DNA of 64,000 bases from Bathymodiolus brooksi (Eukaryota > Mollusca > Bivalvia > Mytilida > Modiolidae): positions 147,392,196 to 147,456,195 of the forward strand of contig OY804577.1 in NCBI GenBank assembly GCA_963680875.1, read 5' to 3'. This document shows, piece by piece, positions 35,256 through 44,774 of this stretch (positions are counted from its first letter, which is position 1; every line of letters starts with the position of its first letter). Made by a program: the position numbers and the translations under genes. The notes beneath the pieces were generated by a model. It had not been told where the DNA came from. It worked only from the letters and a program-made list of their open reading frames with translations, and made no database searches.

Positions 35256-37070
35256 TCGTAACAGTGACACATGTTGTTACTTCTGTCAGTAACAGTGACA
35301 CATATGTCATTGCTTCTGTCAGTTACAGTGACACATATAGTGTTACTTCTGTCAGTAACAGTGACATATATTGTTACTTCTGTCAGTAAGTGACACACAT
35401 GTCATTACTTTTATCAGTAACAGTGACACACATGTCATTACTTTTGTCAATAACAGTGACATACATTGTTACTTCTGTCAGTAACTGACACATCTGTCAT
35501 TACTTCTATCAGTGAAAGTGACATATATTATTATTTCTGTCAGTAACAGTGACACATGTCATTACTTCTGTCAGTAAGTGACATACATGTCATTACTTCT
35601 GTCAGTAACTGACATATATGTCATTACTTCTGTCAGTAACAGTGACACATATATTGTTACTTCTGTCAGTAACTGACACATATTGGTACTTCTGTCAGTA
35701 GCAGTCACACACATGTCATTACTTCTGTCAGTAACAGTGACACATATGTCATTACTTCTGTCAGTAACCGTGACATATATTTCGTTACTTCTGTCAGTAA
35801 CAGTGACACATATGTCACTACCTCTGTCAGTAACAGTGACACATGTCATTACTTCTGTCAGTAACAGTAACCAATATGTCATTACTTCTGTCAGTTACAG
35901 TGACACATATATTGTTACTTGTCAGTAAGTGACATGTCATTACTTCTGTCAGTAACAGTGACAAATATATTGTTACTTCTGTTAGTAAGTGACACATGTC
36001 ATTACTTCTTTCAGTAACAGTGACACATATATTGTTACTTCTGTCAGTAGCAATTACACATATGTCATTATTTCTGTCTGTAACATTGACACATTATGTC
36101 ATTACTTCTGTCAGTAACAGTGACATATTTCATTACTTCTTTCAGTAAAAGTGACATATGTCATTACTTCTGTCAGTAACAGTGACAAATTGTCATTATT
36201 GCTGTCAATAACAGTGACACATATGTCATTACTTCTCTCAGTAGCAGTGACACATGTCATTACTTCTATCAGTAAGAGTGACATGTCGTTACTTCTGTCA
36301 GTAAAAGTGACACATTTTTTTTGTCAGTAAGTGACACATGTCATTACTTCTGTCAGTAACAGTGACACATATATTGTTGTTTCTGTCAGTAAGAGACATA
36401 TGTCATTACTTCTGTTAGTAACAGTAACACATGTCATTACTTGTCAGTAGCAGTGACACATATATTGTTACTTCTGTCACTAACTGACACATATGTCATT
36501 ACTTCTGTCAGTAGCAGTGACACATGCCATTACTTCTATCAGTAAGAGTGACATGTCGTTACTTCTGTCAGTAAAAGTGACACATTTTTTTCTGTCAGTA
36601 AGTGACACATGTCATTACTTCTGTCAGTAACAGTGACACATATATTGTTGTTTCTGTCAGTAAGAAACATATGTCATTACTTCTGTTAGTAACAGTAACA
36701 CGTGTCATTACTTGTCAGTAGCAGTGACACATATATTGTTACTTCTGTCACTAACAGTGACATGTGTCATTACTTCTGTCACTAACAGTGACACATATGT
36801 CATTACTTCTGTCAGTAACAGTGACACATTGTCATTATTTCTGTCGGTAACAGTGACACATATGTTATTACTTCTGACTGTAACATTGACACATTATGTC
36901 ATTACTTCTGTCAGTAACAGTGGCATATTTCATTACTTCAGTCAGTAACAATGACATATTCCATTACTTCTGTCAGTAACAGTGAAACATATGCCATTAC
37001 TTCTGTCAGTAACAGTGACACATATTGTTTTTTCTGTCAGTAAATCAGTAAGAGTGACACATATGTCGTT
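35256..37070 (+). repeat. Irregular ~33-bp array related to the 48-bp unit
   Basis: The unit has the form GTCATTACTTCTGTCAGTAA then CAGTGACACATAT, with many length variants (TCAGTAAGTGACACATG, a ~30-bp form, short ATATTGTTACTT forms). It starts where the 48-bp array stops and shares its core: GTCAGTAACAGTGACACA against GTCAGTTACTGTGGCACA. Larger blocks repeat, for example the run with AAAAGTGACACATTTTTTT near 36303 and 36572. Open frames of 72-103 codons on both strands come from the repeat and are not genes. Confidence 0.9.
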
Positions 37071-37329
37071 TAATCCTAATTCAAAACATGAGATAAGGAA
37101 ACGGATATTCTCAATGTAATAATGGAAACATGTTTACAACAGTTTTGAATTTTTATCTTTTCATTTTATTATTCACTGAAAATCTATAATGATGAACTAA
37201 CTCATGTAATTTTTGAAGTGGTGAATAAAGTTTAGCTTTCTCATAACCCTTTGAAAGTTAATATATGTAAAAGTTAAATGCTGTTATTTGAGGCCTTTCA
37301 TTGTATTGCACCATTCATTGATTTTTTAG
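37071..37329. other. End of intron D-E
   Basis: Unique AT-rich sequence with no feature recognised, ending in a good acceptor (CATTGATTTTTTAG). Confidence 0.5.
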
Positions 37330-37388
37330 CAACTGTCCATGTTTGAAAGGCAATGGAGGACAATGTTAGTTACAGCAGATATGGAAAT
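37330..37388 (+). CDS. Exon E of the unrecognised gene
   Basis: This 59-nt exon between TTGATTTTTTAG and the donor GAAAT|GTAAGC reads QLSMFERQWRTMLVTADME plus two bases of a split Met codon (phase 2). It follows exon D in frame without a stop. Tryptophan, glutamine and methionine content and the good splice sites suggest genuine coding DNA. No domain recognised. Confidence 0.7.
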
Positions 37389-37420
37389 GTAAGCATGCAT
37401 TATAGTATAAAAAGTATAAG

Positions 37421-37453
37421 ATAACAACATTTGACACTTTTGCCACAATAAAA
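37421..37453 (+). repeat. Isolated copy of the 37-bp repeat
   Basis: ATAACAACATTTGACACTTT then TGCCACAATAAAA matches the unit of the array at 38733-39087 and lies about 30 bp after the exon E donor. Confidence 0.75.
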
Positions 37454-38299
37454 TAGATTGTTCTAGGATTCATTTAGGTCAGGTTTTCGGATCCATTCCC
37501 AATGCTAAAACCCCTACTTTTTTCCCAATTCACTACCGAAAAATTCCCAAATGTATGTACAGAATTCGTGGTTGCGTAAATTTGGTCTGTTTATAATGAG
37601 GAAACATCTGAATTGGAAAAGAAACAGTAAAAGTGCAGTATTTTAGAGCTCTTCTTACTGGAGATGCGGTTGGTGTAGTTATTTTTGTCTTGATCATATT
37701 TGCATTTAATAGTTAACGATGTAGTAACGAGTGCCATAAGATAAGTAATGAAGTAGAATGTCAAGTCATACAGCCAGTTCTGATTAACGAAGTGATTACT
37801 GCCATTTTGGAAATTTGTCGATCAAGTGTAGAATGAAGGAAAAAAATCAGATTTATCAAAAATGGAGGTTTGTAAATATATTGAGAGCATATAATCTTAT
37901 TTAGCAATTATTTACATTTACATTTATGTCAATTATATCTACAATTATTAATACATTTAAATTGTTTTAGATAATTTGTGTGATAGCCCTATTATTTATA
38001 CCTTTCAAATAGTCATATTTAAAAACCCAATGTTGGTTATTTGGATTTTTTTGCACCGTAGTGCACAATTTATTTTATTATTTAATTCAAAATATACAAA
38101 CATTTATATTATATCTAAATACAATAGACCTATGCATAAATTTGTTCAGAATAATGAAAGTAAAAGAAATTAATAGATGTGTTGTTTACATCTGCAAGCA
38201 AGGGAGATAATCAAACGTCACCTTCATGTCGAATGCATGTTAATAAACTCTCCTATCTATCTCCCCTGTTACAGCAAATATTATTGTTAAAAATTGAAA
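37454..38299. other. Intron E-F sequence, no gene seen
   Basis: AT-rich. A pair of inverted motifs, AAGGGAGATAA near 38199 and TATCTCCCC near 38260, may mark a short MITE-like remnant; the motif also appears in the 38-bp array at 40575. A 65-codon open frame at 37976 has no resemblance to a family. Confidence 0.45.
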
Positions 38300-38563
38300 A
38301 CAGATGATGGGAAAGGTTGTAAAAAGATCAACAACTTGTTTAAAGGAACAAACTCCCTGTCTACAGTTGTTACTGACAATGTTGAAACAGCATCTGCTCC
38401 TAATTATTCCAAGACTCGGGATAAAGTTCCTAATGATGTTGAAAACTTGCTCAATGAATGACATTTGTACTCCAATTAGAGCAAAATTTAGCCAGGCTAC
38501 ATTAGAATCTTTACTTAGAAATTGCCTAGAAGGACCATCTGAACTGGCAGATGATACTTTGTA
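38300..38563 (+). pseudogene. Decayed coding-like fragment, possibly transposon-derived
   Basis: Two frames are needed. From 38300 one frame reads TDDGKGCKKINNLFKG and later TRDKVPNDVENLLNE before a stop near 38461. From 38456 another frame continues MNDICTPIRAKFSQATLESL and then LRNCLEGPSELADDTL before TAA. Residue composition is protein-like in both, suggesting one old reading frame broken by a shift. The second piece loosely recalls the C-terminal end of hAT-type transposases, but I cannot confirm this. The 86-codon frame beginning at 38304 covers the first part in the wrong frame. Confidence 0.35.
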
Positions 38564-38732
38564 AAAACAGAAAAATAAAATTATAATACTTAGATTTATT
38601 GTACTCTTAGGTCATTTTTCAGACTCAATTGATTTAACTGCACAACATCTGTACAATTCCCCTCCAATGATGAAAAAATCCCAAAATACTCTCTGGGACC
38701 TTTTTCCCAAAATACAAAGATAAACCCACGAA

Positions 38733-39087
38733 TAAGTACTGATAAAGACATTTGGCACTTTTGCCACAATGATTACCAATAACAACATTAAGCACTTTTG
38801 CCACAATGATTACCGATAACAACATTAAGCACTTTTGCCACAATGATTACCAATAACAACATTAAGCACTTTTGCCACAATGATTACCAATAACAACATT
38901 AAGCACTTTTGCCACAATGATTACCAATAACAACATTAAGCACTTTTGCCACAATGATTACCAATAACAACATTAAGCACTTTTGCCACAATGATTACTG
39001 ATAACAACATGTAGCACTTTTTCCACCATAAGTGCTGGTAACAACATTTAGCACTTTCGCCACAATAAGTACCGATAACGACATTTA
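38733..39087 (+). repeat. 37-bp tandem array, about 9.6 copies
   Basis: The unit contains GCACTTTTGCCACAATGATT and ACCAATAACAACATTAA; gccac recurs at 38763 and 38800, a period of 37 bp. The outer units are diverged and the centre is nearly uniform. Single diverged copies lie at 37421-37453 and 39674-39727. Minus-strand open frames of 64-69 codons here are repeat by-products. Confidence 0.93.
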
Positions 39088-39551
39088 TCATATACTTTTA
39101 GATAATATAGCTAAAATTTTACCCTGTGATAAATCTTTGAGTTTTGTTTAGAATAATAAGAGGAGTCATGTTTATTTCACCCAGTTTCACAAGAATGGCC
39201 CAAACGGGCTGATAAATCAAGTTTATTAACTGCTTCCGGAATGTTATTACATGACTTTCCGTCAACGTTCGTAAGTTCACTTCATGAATTTCCGGAAACT
39301 GTGTTCACAGACATGGAGGATTAAACTGTTTTATTGAATATTTGCACAGAAAATCAGTAACTGCCAATTTTCTCTCTTTTGATATTGAACGTGCTAAAAA
39401 ACGTTCATTTATTGGATTTGGATATTAAAACAAGAAATTTCTTGTTCTATAACTATGTATTTAATTATAACCAAAAATGACTCAACATTTTGGTACAAAT
39501 CAGTTATTTCCTCTGTTGAAGTATATGATAAACATATATCATTGCATGTCA
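39088..39551. other. Intron E-F sequence, no gene seen
   Basis: AT-rich unique sequence. A short GCCCAAACGGGC hairpin lies near 39199. Nothing else recognised. Confidence 0.45.
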
Positions 39552-39652
39552 TTTTCATATCATACCCTTTATCAGCCCTCGTTCATGTATCATCCTATCA
39601 GTTCTCAGGCTGATATCATAACCTAGGGCTGATAAAGGGTATGATATGAAAA
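39552..39652. mobile_element. Foldback element with 28-bp perfect arms
   Basis: The arm at 39552-39579 (starting TTTTCATATCATACCC and ending TCAGCCCT) is the exact reverse complement of 39625-39652, with a 45-bp spacer. Pairing continues imperfectly outward (GACATGCAATGATATATG against CCATGTAATAATCTATA), so the whole structure may span about 39528-39676. It has no coding capacity and looks like a small MITE or foldback element. The superfamily is unknown. Confidence 0.8.
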
Positions 39653-39673
39653 ATACCATGTAATAATCTATAT

Positions 39674-39727
39674 TTAGCATTTTTGTTACAATAAGTACCG
39701 ATAATGACATTTGGCACTTTTGCCACC
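39674..39727 (+). repeat. Diverged copies of the 37-bp repeat
   Basis: GCATTTTTGTTACAATAAGT and ACATTTGGCACTTTTGCCAC match the outer units of the array at 38733-39087. Confidence 0.7.
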
Positions 39728-39970
39728 ACGTGACATGTTGATAAACTGATGGTTCTAATTCATCTGACGGCAACGACTCAACATCAATAACAATATCTCT
39801 TGCAGTATTATGTCATTTTCTCAAATAATTATGAAAGAAATAATGTTATGATTTTGTAATATATTGTTTTTTTAATGATTTATATGTAACAGAAAAGACC
39901 TCATAAGTTTATAACTTGTGTCTGATCCATTTTCTGTATAATAGCTTGACACTAAAATATGCTAAAAGTA

Positions 39971-40246
39971 ACTGATGTATCAACCTTCACCTTTAAAATG
40001 TGTTAATAAACTGATGGTTAACATATCAACCTTCACCTCTAAAATGTGTTAATAAACTGATGGTTGACATATCAACCTTCACCTCTAAAATGTGTTAATA
40101 AACTGATGGTTGACATATCAACCTTCACCTCTAAAATGTGTTAATAAACTGATGGTTAACATATCAACCTTCACCTCTAAAATGTGTTAATAAACTGATG
40201 GTTGACATATCAACCTTCACCTCTAAAACGTGTTGATAAACTGATG
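39971..40246 (+). repeat. 46-bp tandem array, about 6 copies
   Basis: The unit contains ATCAACCTTCACCTCTAAAA and TGTGTTAATAAACTGATGGT, total 46 bp. It ends 26 bp before the first base of exon F, so the array sits against the acceptor. The first and last units are diverged, as expected for array edges. Confidence 0.92.
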
Positions 40247-40272
40247 TTTTTTTTCAATCAATTTTCCTACAG

Positions 40273-40315
40273 GTTGAACAATTCCACAGGTTTACAAGAA
40301 GAGAAAGTGTGTGAG
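40273..40315 (+). CDS. Exon F of the unrecognised gene
   Basis: This 43-nt exon lies between TTTTCCTACAG and the donor TGTGAG|GTAATG. With the two spare bases of exon E it reads MLNNSTGLQEEKVCE and ends in phase 0. No stop, no recognised motif; NNST contains a possible N-glycosylation sequon (NNS or NST), meaningful only if the protein is secreted, for which there is no evidence. Confidence 0.68.
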
Positions 40316-40390
40316 GTAATGTTTTGTTTTAATAATTATATACACTAAATTGTTGAAAGGATAATCTTAACAATATCAAGCTATCACAAC

Positions 40391-40565
40391 TGTCAAGATC
40401 TAGTTATCAATATAAATACAAGGCTTGTCAAGATATAGTTATCAGTATAAATACAAGGCTTGTCAAGATCTAGTTATCAGTATAAATACAAGGCTTGTCA
40501 AGATCTAGTTATCAGTATAAATACAAGGCTTGTCAAGATCTAGTTATCAGTATAAATACAAGGCT
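40391..40565 (+). repeat. 35-bp tandem array, 5 copies
   Basis: The unit contains TGTCAAGATCTAGTTATCAG then TATAAATACAAGGCT; 175 bp equals five exact periods. It begins 75 bp after the exon F donor. Confidence 0.93.
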
Positions 40566-40574
40566 GACTGTTTC

Positions 40575-40712
40575 CTAAGTTTTGTAAAACAGTTATCTCC
40601 CATTGTTAATTTCTAAGTTTTGTAAAACAGTTATCTCCCATTGTTAATTTCTAACTTTTGTAAAACAGTTATCTCCCATTAAAACAGTTATCTCCCATTG
40701 TTAATTTCTAAG
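40575..40712 (+). repeat. 38-bp tandem array, about 3.6 copies
   Basis: The unit contains CTAAGTTTTGTAAAACAGTT and ATCTCCCATTGTTAATTT. One unit is truncated (CCCATT directly followed by AAAACAG). The AAAACAGTTATCTCCC core contains the complement of the AGGGAGATAA motif seen near 38199. Confidence 0.88.
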
Positions 40713-41214
40713 TATCAAGTCAAAAATTCATTATGAAAAAACAAAGGGGTTATTTATCGGGAGGTAAACGTCCGAGATTTACAAAAATTCCATGGGTCAC
40801 AGACAATATTAAAGCCTTAGGGGTATTCCATGGTTCAAATATAAACACCAATGCTGTATGGAAAACAGTAATAAATAAGATGAAAAGCTGTACCCAAATT
40901 TGGAAAACAAGGAATTTAACCTTCAAAGGGAAAACTTTGATAGTTCAAACTTTTTGGCATACCAGATATATTTATAAAATTATTCAGTGATTTAGAATGC
41001 TGAAATGCTATTGGTAAATATTGACTGAAAAAATATGATAATAGATTTGACTCAGAGTACTCTCTGTGTCAGTGTTCGGATATTTCTGGTGTAGATATTT
41101 CTTCTTTCCCCTTATATTATAAAAAGGTGATTAAATCTTGGAATTTTATACTCATATCGTTTACAGTAGACACGCAAAATGATGTTTTATGACAAAATAT
41201 TTTTGGAAATGTTC
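40713..41214 (+). pseudogene. LINE ORF2 fragment, reverse transcriptase end and linker
   Basis: The frame at 40733-40990 reads PWVTDNIKALGVFHGSN, then WKTVINKMKSCTQIWKTRNL and TFKGKTLIVQTFW. This follows the end of a non-LTR reverse transcriptase domain, where I-K-LG-.., W-..-I-..W..R-LT..GK..I is typical of Tx1/L1-like LINEs. At 41094-41141 another frame gives DISSFPLYYKKVIKSW, matching the linker that usually has P-FY-(E/K)V-..W. Stops and frame changes show decay. The 5' part of the LINE is absent: truncated and abutting the 38-bp array. The last 8 bases (41207-41214) are the left target duplication of the hAT-like insertion. Confidence 0.7.
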
Positions 41215-41633
41215 TAAGGGGGAAATGATTCACCGTATGTACCGAAATCACAATTATTTTGGGGATGGTTCGGTTCACGATACGTGGAGGCCGCTTACGA
41301 TACAAACGATATGATGCTCATTTTTTGAAAAAAAAGTAGTGTTGAACTTCCGTTTTCTTCTTTTGGTGATCATTTAATTGATATTTTGAGAAAAATGAAT
41401 CAATTAATTTACGCTTTTAAAATTAATTAATCAAATATCAAATATTTATAATTTCCGCTAGTACGTAAGCGACCTCATATAAAAAAAAACACATGTCAGC
41501 GCCCATGTCAACCAGCATGGACTTCAAGGAATAGTTACAGTTTCCTATAAAGCGTATCGTGATACGTAACGTAATACATATCAAAAATCGCGATACGTAT
41601 CGCTTTTGGAAAAAGTGTATCGTTACACCCCTA
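41215..41633. mobile_element. hAT-like MITE inserted in the LINE
   Basis: The element is 419 bp and flanked by a perfect 8-bp duplication, AAATGTTC, at 41207-41214 and 41634-41641. The right end, read inward on the minus strand, is TAGGGGTGTAACGATACAC; the left end, TAAGGGGGAAATGATTCACC, is a diverged inverted copy. An 8-bp duplication with (T)AGGGGTGT-type ends fits hAT. Removing it rejoins the LINE reading into a segment that fits the family (see the next LINE piece). The interior has palindromes such as GCGATACGTATCGC at 41590-41603 and no transposase. Open frames of 62 and 71 codons on the minus strand are not supported. Confidence 0.82.
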
Positions 41634-42397
41634 AAATGTTCCCTCCTTTTCAACAGGAAACCATTATTTTTCCAATCTTTCAGTAAGAGTGGAATAAAAG
41701 AAAAAAATTGACATATGAGAGATTATTAAAATAAAACATATGAGAGATTATTAAAATAAAACATTTCAAGACAATAAATATATAATAAATTACAAAATAA
41801 GAGAAACTGGATTGTGGAATGTTCTAAAATTAAGACCTCAGTCCCAAAAGAGTTAGTTGAAAAAGTTAAGACTGTTGATACCTGCACAAATAAGAGAAAG
41901 TGTAAGTTATATATTGATAACAATCTATTTTCTTTGTGACATTAAAAATAATAATTTTCAGCATAAAGATGTTAAATTAAAAACTGTTAAAAAATTATTA
42001 AATAAAACCATGGAACCAAAATGCCAAAATAAATGGGAATTGATATACAACAAAAAAGTCATGTGGAAAGTAGTTTGGAAAAGCTTTAATTTATTAATCT
42101 GCAAGCAAAAAATAATTCTATTTCGGTGGAAATGCAGCATTCATTTTATTGTATGCACAGATAGTAGGTTACAGAAAATGGGAAAATCAAATTCAACGTT
42201 GCCATTTATGTAAAAATAACACTGAAACTCTACAGCATTTATGTTTTCAATGTTTTAAAATAAAACCAATATTTGAAGAATTAAATACATGGCTATTTGC
42301 TTTATGTGAACAAAATTATGTCTTAAATGAAGAACATTATGTTGGGTATATATTTATATGATAAATGTAACATAACATGTACTTTTTGTTAATTTTT
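41634..42397 (+). pseudogene. LINE ORF2 fragment, C-terminal zinc-knuckle region
   Basis: From 41643 the + strand reads LLFNRKPLFFQSFSKSGIK, like the W-N..I...KP.F...W...GI segment of L1/Tx1-type ORF2. A 25-bp direct duplication (ACATATGAGAG...) occurs at 41711 and 41736. Further on, at 41857-42213, comes VWKSFNLLICKQKIILFRWK and later LQKMGKS, then after a +1 shift near 42150-42200, RCHLCKNNTETLQHLCFQC. The C-x2-C-x7-H-x4-C-like order matches the cysteine-rich region near the LINE C-terminus. The reading is broken by at least one frameshift. It ends where the GCTCACCTG element was inserted. Confidence 0.72.
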
Positions 42398-43860
42398 AGC
42401 TCACCTGGCCATAGGCCATGTGAGCTTTTGTCATGGGTAAGCGTCCGTCCGTTAGCTTTTCACATTTAAATCTTCTTCTCTGAAACTGCTGAACAGATTT
42501 CAACCAAACTTGCCAGAAATGTTCATTGGATGGTCCTCTACCAGATTTGTGTTTTTGGTGCTGATTTGAAATCCAACATGGCTGCCAGGGTCCATAATGT
42601 GTTCTCATTGGCTGAAATTTAAAAAATCTTCTTGTCAGAAATCACCAAGCCAATTGAATTGTGACTTTGCAGGAATGATCATTGGGTGGTTCTGTACTAA
42701 AACTGTGAATCGTTTGCCGATCGGAAATTCAAGATGGCCGCCATGACTCGACTTAGTTTAAATTCGACCCTATGGGAATTTCATATTTTCATCTTTTTTT
42801 CTGAATCCACAAAACAGATTTGAACCAAACTTGGCAGAAATGTTCATTGGATGGCCATATACAAGATTTTTGTTTTTGGTGCTGATCGGAAATCCGACAT
42901 GGCTGCCAGGGCCCATAATGTGTTCTGATTGGTCGAAATTTTCAAAATCTTCTCGTTAGAAACCACTAAGCCAATTGAATTGTGACTTTGCAGGAATTAT
43001 CATTGGTTGGTCCTGTACTAAACTTGTGAATCGTTTACTGATCGGAAATTCAAGATGGCCACCATGACTCTACTTAATTTTAACATAGGACCCTATGGAA
43101 AAAATGTTTAAAAGTCTTCTCCTCTGAAACCAGTATGTCAATTTAAAGCAAACATGGCATGAATGGTCCTTAGGTGGTCAACTTTCAAATTTATATCCTG
43201 TGACCCCGACCTCCATCCAAGATGGCCACCGTCAGCGGACATAGTTTTAACATAGGACCCTATGGGAAATATGTTTAAAAATCTTCTCCTCTGAAACCAG
43301 TAAGCCAATGTAAAGCAAACATGACATGAATGGTCCTTATGTGGTCAATTTTCAAAATTGTGTCCAGTGACCCTGACCTCCATCCAAGATGGCCGCCTTC
43401 AGCGGATATACTGTAGTTTTAACATAGGACCCTATGGGAATTTTTTTTTTTAAATCTTCTCTGAAACCAGTAAGCCAATATAGCAAACATTTCATCAATG
43501 GTCCTTAGGTGGTCAACTTCCAAAATTATGTCCTGTGATCCCGGTCTCGGTTCAAAAGGGCCACCGTCAGTGGACATAGTTTTAACGTAGGACCCTATGC
43601 GAAAATTGTTTAAAAGTCTTCTCTTCTGAAACCAGTCAGCCAATTTAAAGCAAACATGGCATGGATGGTCCTTGGGTAGTATACTTTCAAAATTGTGTCC
43701 GGTTACCACGACCTCCATCCAAGATGGCTGCCATGAGCAGACATAGTTTTAACATAGAACCCTATGGCAGTATGGGATTTGAATAGTAACTTAGATGTAT
43801 TCAGCATGTAGACATTCTTAAGAGGACTTAGTTATGTCAGGTGAGCGATACAGGCTCTAG
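42398..43860 (+). mobile_element. GCTCACCTG-type modular element, full-length-looking copy
   Basis: The 5' end forms a hairpin at 42398-42426: AGCTCACCTGGCC pairs with GGCCATGTGAGCT, with one mismatch. The 3' end CAGGTGAGCGATACAGGCTC at 43838-43857 contains the inverse of GCTCACCTG. The interior is modular: two ~330-bp modules (ACATGGCTGCCAGGG at 42567 and 42897), then four or five ~168-bp modules with ACATAGGACCCTATGG, CTTCTCCTCTGAAACCAGTA and CCATCCAAGATGGCC. No coding frame runs through it; the 99-codon minus frame at 43419 and the 70-codon one at 42396 are repeat by-products. It interrupts the LINE. The superfamily is unresolved: no clear target duplication was seen. Confidence 0.82.
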
Positions 43861-44062
43861 TTTTATTTTGTGGCTAAATGGGCAAGTGGAAAGTTAGAAA
43901 TGATATCAAATATAATATAATAATAATGTTGACACAATAGAAATGAAGCAAATGTTAGAAAGAGAACTAAAAAGTAATACTGCATTAATTACAAAATCCC
44001 TTCCTTTAAATAAAAATATAGGAACATTATTATTTGAACCTCTACAAACCAAATTAGGATAA
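43861..44062 (+). pseudogene. LINE ORF2 fragment, extreme C-terminus
   Basis: One frame reads GKWKVRNDIKYN, resembling the KW..W..RN segment close to the end of LINE ORF2. Another, from about 43929, reads NVDTIEMKQMLERELKSNTA and LITKSLPLNKNIGTLLFEPL. This is what would follow the zinc-knuckle region at 42200-42360 if the element at 42398-43860 were removed, so I read it as the displaced end of the same LINE. Confidence 0.55.
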
Positions 44063-44134
44063 TTTTCTGCTATGCCTTTTTGTGTCTACATGTAACCAAA
44101 GGTTGTAAGTATTATAGTTAACCATTTTTTTCAG

Positions 44135-44184
44135 GCTTTAAGGAGCTATTACAAACATGGCAAAGTAGGAAGTGAACATTCCAG
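44135..44184 (+). CDS. Exon G of the unrecognised gene
   Basis: This 50-nt exon is preceded by an excellent tract (AACCATTTTTTTCAG) and ends at TTCCAG|GTAAGA, a strong donor. It reads ALRSYYKHGKVGSEHS plus AG of a split codon (phase 2), following exon F in frame. If joined to the sequence after any 41-bp-unit acceptor, the split codon becomes AGT and the reading continues SDKQARPF, so the true next exon probably starts like that unit and lies right of the window. Basic composition; no recognised domain. Confidence 0.75.
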
Positions 44185-44774
44185 GTAAGATAGTCATTTA
44201 AGATGAAATAACACTTGTATTGTTTGGTAAGATGAAATAACACTTGTATTGTTTGGTAAGATAGTCATTTAAGATGAAATAACACTTGTATTGTTTGGTA
44301 AGATAGTCATTTAAGATGAAATAACATTTGTATTGTTTGGTAAGATAGTCATTTAAGATGAAATAACACTTGTATTGTTTGATAAGATAGTCATTTAAGG
44401 TGAAATACCACTTGTATTGTTTGGTAAGATAGTCATTTAAGATGAAATAACACTTGTATTGTTTGGTAAGATAGTCATTTAAGATGAAATAACACTTGTA
44501 TTGTTTGGTAAGATAATCATTTAAGATGAAATAACACTTGTATTGTTTGATAAGATAGTCATTTAAGATGAAATAACACTTGTATTGTTTGGTAAGATAA
44601 TCATTTAAGATGAAATAACACTTGTATTGTTTGGTAAGATAGTCATTTAAGATGAAATAACACTTGTATTGTTTGGTAAGATAGTCATTTAAGATGAAAT
44701 AACACTTGTATTTTTTGGTAAGATAGTCATTAAAGATGAAATAACACTTGTATTGTTTGGTAAGATAATCATTT
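44185..44774 (+). repeat. 42-bp donor-site array, about 14 copies
   Basis: The unit starts GTAAGATAGTCATTTAAGAT and continues GAAATAACACTTGTATTG then TTTG, total 42 bp. The first base of the first unit is the first base of the intron after exon G, so every unit carries a copy of the donor hexamer GTAAGA. The second unit is shortened (GTAAGATGAAATAAC, 29 bp); others are nearly uniform. The last unit is cut after GTAAGATAATCATTTA and runs straight into the 41-bp array. Confidence 0.95.

Noticed and set aside
35571..35928. Overlapping open frames on both strands (81-103 codons)
   Set aside because: Both come from the ~33-bp array and consist of its repeat translated in opposite directions.
38304..38564. 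86-codon open frame taken as an intact gene
   Set aside because: The first half reads better in another frame, so it looks like a frameshifted remnant. It is listed as a pseudogene instead.
41857..42213. 118-codon open frame as an independent gene
   Set aside because: Its content matches the C-terminal part of a LINE ORF2 and continues after a frameshift in the next frame, so it is a LINE remnant.
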